DNA of 64,000 nucleotides from Denitrificimonas caeni DSM 24390 (GCF_000421765.1 NZ_ATXQ01000010.1:28382-92381), one strand, 5' to 3'; counted from the first letter of the stretch, positions 23,578-32,603 are shown. Made by a program: numbers and translations. The notes: generated by a model from the sequence alone, not told the origin.

Positions 23578-23615
23578 AAGGTTGTGAGTTTCATCGAAGG
23601 TTGTGAGTTTCATCG
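23578..23615. repeat. Two tandem copies of a 19-bp unit
   Basis: AAGGTTGTGAGTTTCATCG is repeated exactly at 23578-23596 and 23597-23615, in the 225-nt gap between the helicase and rhuM genes. On the minus strand each copy contains ATGAAACTCACAACC, so the duplication doubles a potential start codon. Downstream of the second ATG on that strand, a 27-codon frame (23594 to 23511) is open. Confidence 0.9.
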
Positions 23616-23697
23616 AGTGACTAAAGTTTCGTAGTGGAACATGAGTCACCGCCATTTAAAGAGTTAATCCAGTAATTTTCCTCAGCTTTATTTGGAC

Positions 23698-26600
23698 TCA
23701 TCCCACCGCCAACTTCGCCGCTTGCTTCCACATAAAGTGCGGCATAGGCGTTTTTAGCTGCCAAGTAATACTCATCGGCTGACTGCCATGGTGGGAGACA
23801 TATTCAACTTCACCGAAGTTTACAAAGCCCATGGTGCTGCCGTATTCGTCTTTGCTGTGTTCGCGGACAAATAAAAACAAGCGCTTATCCATCTGCTGAT
23901 GCTCTATATAACTCAAGCCTTTGCCCCGCTCAGGTCTGGTGCTGTTCTGCGACTGCCAATGGAACAACTGCTCATTAATCGCATAGTCATGATACATGGT
24001 GGTCGGTGAAAATTGCTTTTCGTTTTTATTCAGCGTAACAAACAGCAGTTCAATATTTTGCTCGGCAATCATTAACACCCCTTCCCGCGCAGGCTTTTGA
24101 TAAGCAAAAGTGGTTACACCAAAGCCTGCGAGAATTTGCTCGCGGGTATAGCGCGCATGCACCTGCAGCGGATTGTGCGGTACATCACTCAACGCAAACT
24201 GCTCATAACGGATACGATTAATCAGCAAAGCCAAGACTTCAAGCAACTCTGCTTTCAGTTCTGGTTGGTCTAGTGCGTTAAGACTTTGTGCCAACGATGC
24301 AAAGCCAAGTTTGTCGCCTGGCTTTTGCCAAAAATCGTAATGGCACATCACAGCCATGCGCGGATCCATCTGCTCAGTGAGCACAAAATCATTACCTGCC
24401 AACTCTTGTATAAACTGTAAATAAGCAAAACCATCACAGCTTAAAAGCTTATTTCTAATGGCGCTTTCATACACTTTAACCAGCTCGTCCTTGGCCGTGG
24501 TCATTGCTTGTTCGGGAAAAGCCTGTGCCATCAAACGTGTCCAACTGCCACGTTTATAGATATCTTCCAGCTTTAAATTGGGATGTATTTTTAAGAAGTT
24601 CGGCAAGGTTAGCGGCAGATGTGAGTCCGATGGAAACTTGCGAATCAGCCCAATCAAACGGTTTAAATTCACCGTGGCTTGGCGGATATGACTCAGCACC
24701 ATCTCTTGCGTGCGCTTGCTTAACTCAATCCGACAACCTAAGGGCGCATGGGGAAAACCCTGCTCTATCTCATGACTAATAGCGCGGTTGGTTTGCCCCA
24801 CCAGCGCTCTAAATTTCTCTGCAAAGTCATACTCAGGCCGTGAATTACCGACAAAGTCCAAAACGGTGCAGCACTCTTTATCGTCAAATAAGCGCAAGCC
24901 GCGTCCGAGTTGCTGCAAGAAGATGGTTAAGCTTTCTGTGGGACGTAAAAACAGTAAGGTATCCACTTCAGGAATATCCACTCCTTCGTTAAAGATATCC
25001 ACCACAAACAGCACATTGATTTGCCCTGAACGTAATGCCTGCTGTTTTTGCTGACGCTCATGGCTGTTATCGCTGGTTAGCACATCACTTTTGATGCCTT
25101 TAAGAACAAACTGCTGACACATAAAATCAGCATGAGCACGACTCACGCAGAAAGCTAAGGCTTTAATACGGCCAATATCAGTGACAATTTCCTGCAGGCT
25201 CTGCAGGATTTTATTCACCCGGGCATGGTTGTGCGTATACAGATTGGTCAGCTGGGCAATGTCATAACGACCGCGACTCCAAGGAATGTTGCGCAGGTCG
25301 GTATCGTCATCAATGGCAAAATATTGAAACGGACATAGATGGCGGCGATTAATTGCTTCCGGCAAACGTATTTCTGCTGCGATCACACCGCCAAAATCCG
25401 CCAGAATATCACTGCCATCATGACGTTCAGGGGTTGCGGTTAAGCCCAGTAAAATCTGCGGGGTAAAATACTCCAGCACTGCACGATAACTGGCCGCTGC
25501 AATATGGTGCACCTCATCAATCACAATGTAGTCGTAATAATCTGGCGTCAGCGCTAAGTCAGCCAATTGATTGTTCAGTTTTTGAATTGAGGCAAACAGC
25601 TGGCGATGGTGTTCAGGCTTTGCCCCGCCCACCCACAGTTCACCAAAGTTGCTGTTGCGTAGCACGCCACGATATGAGGCTTGTGCTTGTTTAAGAATCT
25701 CTTGGCGGTGGGCAACAAAGAGAAACTTAGCCTCAGGTTTATCACGCAAGAAGCGCGCGAAGTCGAACGCAGAAAGAAGGGTTTTACCGGTACCCGTAGC
25801 TGCAACAACCAGATTACAAAAACGCTGATGTAAGTCGCGCTCGACTGCCAACTGCTCAAGGATTTCTTGCTGATGTGGAAAAGGCTTTAAATCAAAGAAA
25901 TAGGCAGTGGTGTCAGTATAGCCACCACGCGCCTCACGCAGTGCGGTGTTAAGTTTTTCCTTACTTTCAACCTTTCCGTCAAATACTTCAAAATCGTTCG
26001 AGGCCCAATAGGTTTCGAAGGTGCTCAGTGATTTTTCAATGATGTGCGGAATTTCTTGCGAGGTAATCTTTAGATTCCACTCCAAACCACTGGTCAGTGC
26101 TGAATGCGATAGATTTGAAGAGCCAATATAGCCGGTATGAAAACCGGTATTGCGCAAAAATAAATAACTCTTGGCATGCAAACGCTCACGCTGAGTATTG
26201 TAACTCAGCGTGATTTGCGTGTTAGGCAGCGCCGCTAAGAACTCAACCGCTTTGGCATCGGTCGCGCCCATATAAGAAGTGGTAATCACCTTGAGCTGAC
26301 GGCCGCTGCGGGTAAATTCTTCAAGCTCTTTACGGAAAATACGAATCCCCGTCCACTTGATAAAGGACACTAGCCAGTAGATTTTATCCGCAGAGAGGAT
26401 TTCACGTTTCAACTCACTTTCTAAGGATAAACCTGCATTACTGCCACAAAACAGCTCGCTCTGGGTCAAACCTGTAAGTGGGAAAATATCTTCCACATAT
26501 TTCTTTAGGTCAGCCGCGACAGGATTTTCCAGCGTATATAAAGCGGTTAAGATTTTGCCTTGGCTGCTGAGCAAGTTTTCATCGAAGAAGTCTTTATCGT

Positions 26601-26841
26601 CCATCTGCGCTTTCAGCCATAACAGCAGTTGGTTGGCCAGATTAATTTGCTCTTGCAGTTGGTTATCGCCACTGGCCACTGAGCCCACGGCAAACTCTAA
26701 AATGCCGCTTAAAAACCGCGACAACCAGACTGCAGCCTCTGCCGGCTCCAAGCTGCGCTCGCCGACATAAAACTTTTCGCGATTTAAACGTGATTCAACC
26801 AACTGGGTAATCAGCTGCTCATAAATCCCTATTTGCTGCAT
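23698..26841 (-). CDS. PLD nuclease-like / SF2 helicase / DUF3427 protein
   Basis: A 1047-residue multidomain protein. The N-terminal third carries a phospholipase-D-like nuclease signature (HAKSYLFLRNTG followed by IGSSNLSHSAL). The centre is a superfamily-2 helicase: Walker A AATGTGKTLL, DEVH box VIDEVHHI, TATPER, and motif VI QQLGRGLRL. The C-terminal third matches the DUF3427 class. Such proteins are spread patchily and often lie in defence islands; a role in cutting or remodelling foreign nucleic acid is inference. ATG at 26841 has AAGGA upstream; the GTG at 26856 is less likely. rhuM and the SEC-C gene follow on the same strand. Confidence 0.87.
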   Translation of the reverse strand: MQQIGIYEQLITQLVESRLNREKFYVGERSLEPAEAAVWLSRFLSGILEFAVGSVASGDNQLQEQINLANQLLLWLKAQMDDKDFFDENLLSSQGKILTALYTLENPVAADLKKYVEDIFPLTGLTQSELFCGSNAGLSLESELKREILSADKIYWLVSFIKWTGIRIFRKELEEFTRSGRQLKVITTSYMGATDAKAVEFLAALPNTQITLSYNTQRERLHAKSYLFLRNTGFHTGYIGSSNLSHSALTSGLEWNLKITSQEIPHIIEKSLSTFETYWASNDFEVFDGKVESKEKLNTALREARGGYTDTTAYFFDLKPFPHQQEILEQLAVERDLHQRFCNLVVAATGTGKTLLSAFDFARFLRDKPEAKFLFVAHRQEILKQAQASYRGVLRNSNFGELWVGGAKPEHHRQLFASIQKLNNQLADLALTPDYYDYIVIDEVHHIAAASYRAVLEYFTPQILLGLTATPERHDGSDILADFGGVIAAEIRLPEAINRRHLCPFQYFAIDDDTDLRNIPWSRGRYDIAQLTNLYTHNHARVNKILQSLQEIVTDIGRIKALAFCVSRAHADFMCQQFVLKGIKSDVLTSDNSHERQQKQQALRSGQINVLFVVDIFNEGVDIPEVDTLLFLRPTESLTIFLQQLGRGLRLFDDKECCTVLDFVGNSRPEYDFAEKFRALVGQTNRAISHEIEQGFPHAPLGCRIELSKRTQEMVLSHIRQATVNLNRLIGLIRKFPSDSHLPLTLPNFLKIHPNLKLEDIYKRGSWTRLMAQAFPEQAMTTAKDELVKVYESAIRNKLLSCDGFAYLQFIQELAGNDFVLTEQMDPRMAVMCHYDFWQKPGDKLGFASLAQSLNALDQPELKAELLEVLALLINRIRYEQFALSDVPHNPLQVHARYTREQILAGFGVTTFAYQKPAREGVLMIAEQNIELLFVTLNKNEKQFSPTTMYHDYAINEQLFHWQSQNSTRPERGKGLSYIEHQQMDKRLFLFVREHSKDEYGSTMGFVNFGEVEYVSHHGSQPMSITWQLKTPMPHFMWKQAAKLAVG

Positions 26842-26962
26842 GCCTGAATCCTTCACCTATATGCAAACTGAACTATACGTTTTGCAGCCTAGGCTGTCTT
26901 GTCGGCACGGTAAAAACACATTACATCTCAATTTCTAATAGCTGAAGAACACTACACCTTGC

Positions 26963-27034
26963 CGATGAGCCAATTAGCACTATCTTTTGGCTCATCCAGT
27001 GAGCCAAATAACTTGTCTAATCGGCTCACACCTA
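26963..27034 (+). promoter_or_regulatory. Nested GAGCC palindromes, probable operator of the lost Fic gene
   Basis: TTTGGCTCA (26986-26994) and TGAGCCAAA (27000-27008) form a perfect 9-bp inverted repeat with a 5-nt spacer. It is flanked by GATGAGCCAATTAG on the left and CTAATCGGCTCAC on the right, themselves a near inverted pair. The array ends shortly before the ATG of the Fic remnant at 27060. Operator function is inference. Confidence 0.5.
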
Positions 27035-27059
27035 CTGCAAACACAACCACGGCACCCTT

Positions 27060-27158
27060 ATGACCAGACCACAATGGATCTGGCAACAGCCTAACTGGCC
27101 TGATTTTTCTTGGCAGGACTGCACTGTGCAGCCTAAGCTGCATGCGCTGCAATGTTAG
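27060..27158 (+). pseudogene. Truncated Fic family (DUF4172) N-terminus
   Basis: From ATG at 27060 the plus strand encodes 32 residues including WIWQQPNWPDFSW and PKLHALQ, then TAG at 27156. This is the conserved opening of DUF4172-type Fic proteins, which normally continue for about 350 residues with a Fic core. Nothing resembling the HxFxxGNGR core follows; the hipA 3' end begins 15 nt later on the other strand. I read it as the stump of a Fic AMP-transferase gene cut when the island was assembled. Confidence 0.68.
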
Positions 27159-27173
27159 TAAACCATCACAACA

Positions 27174-28463
27174 TCACAGCAGCGCACTATTATCCTTGCG
27201 GCAACTTGCCAAAGCTTTTTCAATCGCTGTTACTGTGTTTTTTTGTACGCCATAACTTTTGGCAATAACTGCGAAATTGGAGATCACCTCAACAATGTGC
27301 TGAATATGCTGTTGTGCTTGCTTCCAATCGGCAAAGCCCGCATGACCTGCCAACTGTTGTATCACTCGCAATGGTGGTTTTTTACCGTAGCCAAGAAAAG
27401 CCGTAGCATGCTCATTAAATGGATGAGGACTAAAAGTCACATCATAGAAAGGCGCTGGCTGCCACTGACCATTATCATCCTGTAAGAACGCCCAGTTTTT
27501 GCTGTGATCATCTTGGTTACAAGCAAACAAATTAAACATCGCCCGACGAAACTGTAACTGGCCCACAGCCGGTGATTTACACAGCTGACGACTGGCCTTA
27601 ATTAAGTCTGCATAATCTAAACTGGGTAAGCGAAAGTCAGCATCAAGCAATCCGCAAGCACTGTGTAAATGCAACCGTCCAGCACGACCTGTTTCAGTAT
27701 TTTGCAGCCAATCAAAACGCTTTACTGCCAGCCATGCTTTAGCACCGCTTTGTTCTGGTGCATCCAGTAGCTGCCACTGCGGCGGATTTAAATCGGCCAT
27801 CTCAGCCAACTGTAAATAAGCTGCCTCACACAGGCCTTCTTCATGACCGAGCGCTAAATTTTGTGAGGTGAATTTCACTATCCAAGCCTCATCGCCAAGT
27901 TTTTCTTGAGTTCGGCACTGCCTCGGATTATCTGCTGAGAAGAACAGTTGTGCTTTAGGACGCGCACCACCTGAACTGCCCGCAGCAACAAGAGCACTTA
28001 ATACATGCTCAGTCTGACCATCAAAAACCGCTTGCGCCTCTAAACCAAGCGTTGCTAAATCAATAACCTCTTGGCCGGTTGTTTGATAATCAGATTCAGG
28101 GCTAAACGTCAAAGCACCGGTTCCTTTGGATCCCACAAATGCCAAACGATCCATGGCTGTCACTTGGGAGGGCAAGATTCCATGCTGTCGGAAAACACGG
28201 TCCTGTAAAAGCAGCCCCCAGCCATCCGGTAGACTATCGGCAAATACACCATGCAAACCCGCATGTGGCTCTGCAGGCGCAACTTGTAATGCGGTTGAAG
28301 CCTGCATGCTAAACGGCGATAGATTACCAAACCGTTGTAAGTAGTCCGCTTGGTATTGGAAAAACACGCCTTGACGGTTTTGCGCCAGCACACCTACTAA
28401 AACACAAGCACCCGTTGATAAAGTGCGAGTGACATTAAGCTTTTGTAGCGGCTTAAAACTCAT
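27174..28463 (-). CDS. hipA: HipA family serine/threonine kinase toxin
   Basis: A 429-residue HipA-like kinase. In E. coli HipA phosphorylates glutamyl-tRNA synthetase and causes dormancy; the target here is unknown. The N-terminal subdomain is followed by the ATP-loop-like GSSGGARPKA, then the catalytic NQDDHSKNWAFL (Asp/Asn of the kinase site) and the metal-binding PFYDVTFS. The start MSFKPLQKL at 28463 overlaps the end of the upstream antitoxin by 11 nt. A longer in-frame start (28547) would run deep inside the antitoxin gene and is rejected. The key residues look intact, so the toxin may be active. Confidence 0.87.
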   Translation of the reverse strand: MSFKPLQKLNVTRTLSTGACVLVGVLAQNRQGVFFQYQADYLQRFGNLSPFSMQASTALQVAPAEPHAGLHGVFADSLPDGWGLLLQDRVFRQHGILPSQVTAMDRLAFVGSKGTGALTFSPESDYQTTGQEVIDLATLGLEAQAVFDGQTEHVLSALVAAGSSGGARPKAQLFFSADNPRQCRTQEKLGDEAWIVKFTSQNLALGHEEGLCEAAYLQLAEMADLNPPQWQLLDAPEQSGAKAWLAVKRFDWLQNTETGRAGRLHLHSACGLLDADFRLPSLDYADLIKASRQLCKSPAVGQLQFRRAMFNLFACNQDDHSKNWAFLQDDNGQWQPAPFYDVTFSPHPFNEHATAFLGYGKKPPLRVIQQLAGHAGFADWKQAQQHIQHIVEVISNFAVIAKSYGVQKNTVTAIEKALASCRKDNSALL

Positions 28464-28746
28464 CTTTGAGCACCTCGGCGATTGAGGTCGGTAGGCGTGT
28501 ATCACGCTTTGGTTCTTGCGTGAGCTCGTACAAACGCTGTAAGTCATCTAGACTTTGCCACAGTAGCAACAACTGTCGAAAGGAAATCTGCCCTGTGAGC
28601 TCAAACTTTTTAATCGTTGATGCCGGCACGCTACTGCGTTGCGCCAGCGCGTCGCGCGAAAGCTTTGCTGTTTCACGTAACTGACGTAAATGAGCAGCAA
28701 AAGCGAGCTGCACATCAGACTCATCTAGTAATAAAAAGCGTGCCAT
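28453..28746 (-). CDS. hipB: XRE family antitoxin of the HipBA type
   Basis: A 97-residue protein with a helix-turn-helix of the XRE class (LRQLRETAKLSRDALAQRS, then VPASTIKKFE). It is expected to bind the HipA kinase and repress its own promoter. The ATG at 28746 (MARFLLLDESDV) is preferred to an earlier in-frame ATG at 28797, which lies inside the promoter repeats. It is first in a two-gene operon with hipA; the 11-nt overlap couples translation. Confidence 0.85.
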   Translation of the reverse strand: MARFLLLDESDVQLAFAAHLRQLRETAKLSRDALAQRSSVPASTIKKFELTGQISFRQLLLLWQSLDDLQRLYELTQEPKRDTRLPTSIAEVLKDEF

Positions 28747-28760
28747 ACAGCCAACCAAAT

Positions 28761-28817
28761 AGATACAGTAGTGTCTACAATAGCAGAAAAAATACAATAA
28801 AGGACATTATAGTGTCT
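28761..28817 (-). promoter_or_regulatory. Candidate HipB operators
   Basis: TAGTGTCTA occurs twice as a direct repeat (28769-28777 and 28810-28818), 41 nt apart, just upstream of hipB. Each copy is the right arm of an imperfect palindrome: AGATAC-AGTA-GTGTCT at 28761-28776 and AGGACAT-TAT-AGTGTCT at 28801-28817. Position and symmetry suggest autoregulatory sites. Confidence 0.5.
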
Positions 28818-28885
28818 ATCACCTATAGTTTAATACTGGCAAATTATTGCTATCTGCAGTGTTAAGTTACAAGTCTTTCTACTAC

Positions 28886-29311
28886 TCAGCTTTGATGCGG
28901 CAAAGCAAATACCTTATCGAACAACAAAGTGAAGACGAAGGTATAGACCAAGAAAAACAGCAGCAGCGCCGACTCCATATACATGGCAGTCCATATACCA
29001 ACACCATACCAGAGCATGTAGATAGGCAGACAAAACAAGAACAGACCGGCTTCAAAACCTAGCGTATGGATACAGCGTATTTTCAACGTGCGCGTCATAA
29101 TGCGCTGGCGACACTCCCACGTTTCAAACGCGGTGTTGTAGATGTAATTCCACAGCACTGCCACGCTGGACACCATAATCGCCACCGGCAACGACTCGCG
29201 CGCATCACTGTGGCTGAGCGCCATCAGCAAGAAGGTTGAAAGAAAAATAGCTAGCAGTTCAAAGAGGCTGACGTAAAGTAAACGTCGTTTAATTGGACTT
29301 AGGCTGATCAA
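28886..29311 (-). CDS. PACE family efflux transporter
   Basis: A 141-residue inner-membrane protein with four hydrophobic segments arranged as two bacterial transmembrane-pair repeats, each opening with an R/H...FE pattern (for example CIHTLGFEAGLF). This is the layout of the PACE family (AceI-type biocide exporters). The start appears to be TTG at 29311: GGAG lies 6 nt upstream and no ATG fits. Substrates in the family include chlorhexidine and short diamines. Upstream, 29312-29716 holds no gene I can support apart from the Pho box. Confidence 0.8.
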   Translation of the reverse strand: MISLSPIKRRLLYVSLFELLAIFLSTFLLMALSHSDARESLPVAIMVSSVAVLWNYIYNTAFETWECRQRIMTRTLKIRCIHTLGFEAGLFLFCLPIYMLWYGVGIWTAMYMESALLLFFLVYTFVFTLLFDKVFALPHQS

Positions 29312-29643
29312 CTGAAACTCCAGTGAGCCATGCAGGGCTATTAGATTTCATCAAGAGCCGGCCCGTCCCGGTAAATAGAGTCAGTCAGGGATAATGCTAT
29401 CCCAATGCAGTACCACGGTTTCCGCCTGCGACGCGCATTGTAACCGAGCGCCAAGCTACTATCAAAACGCTCTGCAGCAATCCCTGCCCATGAAACCCAG
29501 AGTCTATGGCAGAAAACCGCCTCCTGTCTTTCTCTCCTGCGTTAACATAGTGCAGCGTTCCTTTGCGGCATCAGCAACGACTCAAGAGATGACCTGTACC
29601 ACTCAGCCCAGATCACCATGACGCTTGGCCTGGCAGTTTGGCT

Positions 29644-29661
29644 TTGTCATCATTCTGTCAC
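29644..29661 (+). promoter_or_regulatory. Pho box upstream of phoB
   Basis: TTGTCAT-CATT-CTGTCAC matches the PhoB direct repeat (CTGTCAT, 4-nt spacer, CTGTCAC) with a single mismatch. It lies 56 nt before the phoB ATG, consistent with autoactivation. Confidence 0.8.
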
Positions 29662-29716
29662 TTTCACACGCTGTAATACGCATGACATATTTCATAGTGA
29701 ACGACAGGACTAATTC

Positions 29717-30406
29717 ATGACCAGTAAAACTGTACTCATCGTGGATGATGAAGCCGCTATTCGCGAGATGATTGCAGTGGCTTTGCAAATGGCGGGCTAC
29801 CGCTGTTTGGAGGCTGAAAATGCACAAGCTGCGCACGCTATTGTTGTTGATCATCAACCGGACATTATTTTACTCGACTGGATGATGCCTGACGTCAGCG
29901 GCATCGAATTGGCGCGCCGTCTAAAAAGGGAAACAGCTTATGCAGATATTCCTATTATTATGCTCACCGCGCGCAGCGAAGAAGACAATAAAATTCAAGG
30001 ACTGGAAGCCGGCGCAGACGATTACATTACCAAACCCTTTTCACCGCGTGAGCTGATCGCCCGCTTAAAGGCCGTCTTACGCCGCACCGCCACCGCCGGT
30101 ATTGATGAGCCGATTGAGGTCGAAGGTTTGCGCTTAGACCCGAGCAGTCACCGGGTCAGTTCGGGCGAAACAGAGTTAGAGTTTGGCCCTACTGAGTTTC
30201 GCTTGTTACAGTTTTTCATGACTCACCCTGAACGCGCATACACTCGCAGTCAGCTGCTGGATCAAGTTTGGGGCGGTAATGTCTACGTTGAAGAGCGTAC
30301 AGTCGATGTGCATATCCGTCGCTTACGTCTAGCTCTAGGCGCACAGCACGAGCATTTGGTGCAAACTGTGCGTGGTACTGGCTATCGATTTTCCACCAAG
30401 GTGTGA
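29717..30406 (+). CDS. phoB: Phosphate regulon response regulator PhoB
   Basis: A 229-residue OmpR/PhoB-type regulator. The receiver domain (1-120) has the phosphoacceptor Asp in [12 protein letters not shown] (about residue 54) and [12 protein letters not shown]. The C-terminal winged helix (130-229) holds [15 protein letters not shown] and [11 protein letters not shown]. Under phosphate limitation PhoR phosphorylates it, and it then activates Pho-box promoters. phoR follows 24 nt downstream. A Pho box lies upstream, so it probably autoregulates. Confidence 0.97.
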   Translation: MTSKTVLIVDDEAAIREMIAVALQMAGYRCLEAENAQAAHAIVVDHQPDIILLDWMMPDVSGIELARRLKRETAYADIPIIMLTARSEEDNKIQGLEAGADDYITKPFSPRELIARLKAVLRRTATAGIDEPIEVEGLRLDPSSHRVSSGETELEFGPTEFRLLQFFMTHPERAYTRSQLLDQVWGGNVYVEERTVDVHIRRLRLALGAQHEHLVQTVRGTGYRFSTKV

Positions 30407-30430
30407 TCAATTAATGATCTGCAGTCATTT

Positions 30431-31729
30431 ATGAAGCGTTTATTGCAAAAAGAACTGCTGCGTCTGCTGGGCTGGATGCTGTTTGGCACGTTGCTTGGCT
30501 ATCTGTGGAATCGTCCAGCACTGGGTGCAGCGACTGCGCTCCTGATACTGCTGGGCCAACATATTTGGCAATTACAACGCTTAATCCGCTGGCTACAAGC
30601 TCCGCATGAGGCACCACCTGAAGCACAGCGGCTCTGGGGTGAGATTTTTGACGGTATCTACCATTACCAGCGCCGTCAAAAAGCCGATCAACAGCAACTC
30701 ACTCAACTTCTCAAGCGCATCCAAGACTCCAGCCAAGCATTGCGCGACGGCGTGGTGATGATTGATCACAAAGGTGATTTGGAATGGTGGAATGAGGCTG
30801 CAGAGAAGTTACTGGGGTTATCTGCCGCCAGCGATCGCGGTCAGCCGATCACCTACCTGCTGCGCCAGCCACAGTTTGTTGACTACTATGAAAGTCAAAA
30901 CTACCTTGAGCCTTTGATGCTGCCCTCGCACATCCATGAGGAACGTTTGCTTGAGTATCAAATTACTTTATTTGGCCAAAACGAACGTTTATTACTCATC
31001 CGTGATTGCACTAAAATGCGCCGCCTTGAGCGCATGCGCCAAGATTTTATTGCCAATGTCTCGCACGAACTGCGCACACCTTTAACCGTGCTGTCCGGTT
31101 ACTTAGAAACCTTCAGTGACTATGCCGATGAGCTGCCCGCACAATGGCAACGTGGCTTGGCGCTAATGACGCAACAGTCTGCACGTATGGAACACTTGGT
31201 CTCCGATCTGCTGACCCTATCGCGATTAGAAACCAGTGATTTTAAAGCCGAAGCCGAGCCGATTAATGTCGCCGAGCTCTTAAACGCTATCCGGCTCGAT
31301 GCTCTGGCATTATCAGGGCATAAACACCAGTTACTGCTCGATGTGGATAGCCAATTATATGTGCGCGGTTCTGCCACTGAATTGCGCAGCGCTTTCTCTA
31401 ATTTGGTGTTTAACGCGGTGAAATACACACCGCACGGCAGCATCATTGAACTGCGCTGGCACCACAACCAAGACGGTGCCTATCTTGAGGTAAAAGATAA
31501 TGGCCCTGGAATTGATAGCAAACACTTAGCCTTTCTCACTCAGCGCTTTTATCGCGTGGACAGCAGTCGCTCGAGCGAAACCGGCGGCACAGGCTTGGGG
31601 CTAGCGATTGTTAAGCATGTGTTATTGCGTCACCAGGGGCGTTTACAGATCAGCAGTAGCGCCGAGCAAGGCAGTTGCTTTACTTGTCACTTCCCGCTCA
31701 GCCAAACGCTATTGGCTCATGCGCTATAA
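30431..31729 (+). CDS. phoR: Phosphate regulon sensor histidine kinase PhoR
   Basis: A 432-residue membrane kinase with two N-terminal hydrophobic helices (about 12-50), a PAS region (about 100-190), the phosphoacceptor His in NVSHELRTPL (about residue 212), and ATP-binding boxes DNGPGIDS and GGTGLGLAIV. It lacks a large periplasmic domain, as is normal: it senses phosphate through the Pst transporter and PhoU. It is co-transcribed with phoB and ends in a hairpin facing phoU. Confidence 0.97.
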   Translation: MKRLLQKELLRLLGWMLFGTLLGYLWNRPALGAATALLILLGQHIWQLQRLIRWLQAPHEAPPEAQRLWGEIFDGIYHYQRRQKADQQQLTQLLKRIQDSSQALRDGVVMIDHKGDLEWWNEAAEKLLGLSAASDRGQPITYLLRQPQFVDYYESQNYLEPLMLPSHIHEERLLEYQITLFGQNERLLLIRDCTKMRRLERMRQDFIANVSHELRTPLTVLSGYLETFSDYADELPAQWQRGLALMTQQSARMEHLVSDLLTLSRLETSDFKAEAEPINVAELLNAIRLDALALSGHKHQLLLDVDSQLYVRGSATELRSAFSNLVFNAVKYTPHGSIIELRWHHNQDGAYLEVKDNGPGIDSKHLAFLTQRFYRVDSSRSSETGGTGLGLAIVKHVLLRHQGRLQISSSAEQGSCFTCHFPLSQTLLAHAL

Positions 31730-31759
31730 GCTGTTGTATGCAGTAACGGCTTATAGCGC
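31721..31759. terminator. Hairpin between convergent phoR and phoU
   Basis: GCGCTATAAGC (31721-31731) pairs perfectly with GCTTATAGCGC (31749-31759); the left arm includes the phoR stop codon. It has no strong U-tract but sits exactly between the convergent genes. Confidence 0.6.
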
Positions 31760-31783
31760 ATTCAGAATACTCTAACTTAACCT

Positions 31784-32530
31784 TTAATCATTACGTTGTA
31801 GCGAGCGTCCACGCTGAGCAATGGCAGCTTCGATCTGCTCAATGTCGGCATAACGGACATCTTGTCCTTCCACCAGATAAATCACGTATTCGGCAAGGTT
31901 GCTGGCGTGATCACCCACTCGCTCTAATGAACGTAACACCCACATAATGCTCATCACTTGTGAAATTGAGCGTGGGTCTTCCATCATAAAAGTGATTAAA
32001 GCGCGTGTGGCCGAACGGTATTCTAAATCGACATTTTCATCTTCGCGCAATACTGCCAGCGCCTGTTTGCTGTCAAAGCGCGCAAAGGCATTTAAAGCAT
32101 CTTGCACCATTTGTCGGACATGATTACCCAAGTGACGCACTTCAATATAGCCGCGTGGTGAAGCGCCCTCTTCGGCCAATTTCAAGGTTGCACGCGCGAC
32201 TTTACTGGCTTCATCACCAATGCGTTCCAAGTCGGCGGTGGCACGAATTACCGCAAGCACCAAACGCAAATCCGATGCGGCGGGCTGGCGACGGGCAAGA
32301 ATCTGTGTGCAGTACTCATCGATATCCAACTGCAACTGATTCACTTGCTGATCTTTAGCGCGCACATCGGTGGCTAACTGGGTGTCACCATCGAGTAACG
32401 ATTGCACTGCATCTTTAACCTGCTGCTCAACCATGCCGCCCATTTCCAGCAACTGACTGCGGATTTCTTCCAGTTCTTGATTAAACTTCTGGGAAATATG
32501 CGTGCTATGGCTGTCTTGATTAATTTTCAT
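31784..32530 (-). CDS. phoU: Phosphate signalling protein PhoU
   Basis: A 248-residue helical protein with two PhoU repeats, each carrying an E/DxxxD metal-binding pattern (for example RATADLERIGDEASKVA and RSLERVGDHASNLAEY). It links the Pst transporter to PhoR and represses the regulon when phosphate is plentiful. It is last in the pstC-pstA-pstB-phoU run; a REP element lies in the 168-nt gap before it. Confidence 0.97.
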   Translation of the reverse strand: MKINQDSHSTHISQKFNQELEEIRSQLLEMGGMVEQQVKDAVQSLLDGDTQLATDVRAKDQQVNQLQLDIDEYCTQILARRQPAASDLRLVLAVIRATADLERIGDEASKVARATLKLAEEGASPRGYIEVRHLGNHVRQMVQDALNAFARFDSKQALAVLREDENVDLEYRSATRALITFMMEDPRSISQVMSIMWVLRSLERVGDHASNLAEYVIYLVEGQDVRYADIEQIEAAIAQRGRSLQRND

Positions 32531-32603
32531 ATCACCTGCCCACCTGTGGATAAATAATTATACGCAATGTTTTTGTCGTCTCACTCAGCCACGCTGTCGT
32601 CCT

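Noticed and set aside
26952..27152. 66-codon minus-strand frame between hipA and the helicase
   Set aside because: It is the antisense shadow of the Fic remnant and its palindromes, with no protein-like motif.
29394..29621. 75-codon open frame on the plus strand upstream of phoB
   Set aside because: No ribosome-binding site, low-complexity composition and no recognisable domain; the region is better read as phoB promoter DNA.
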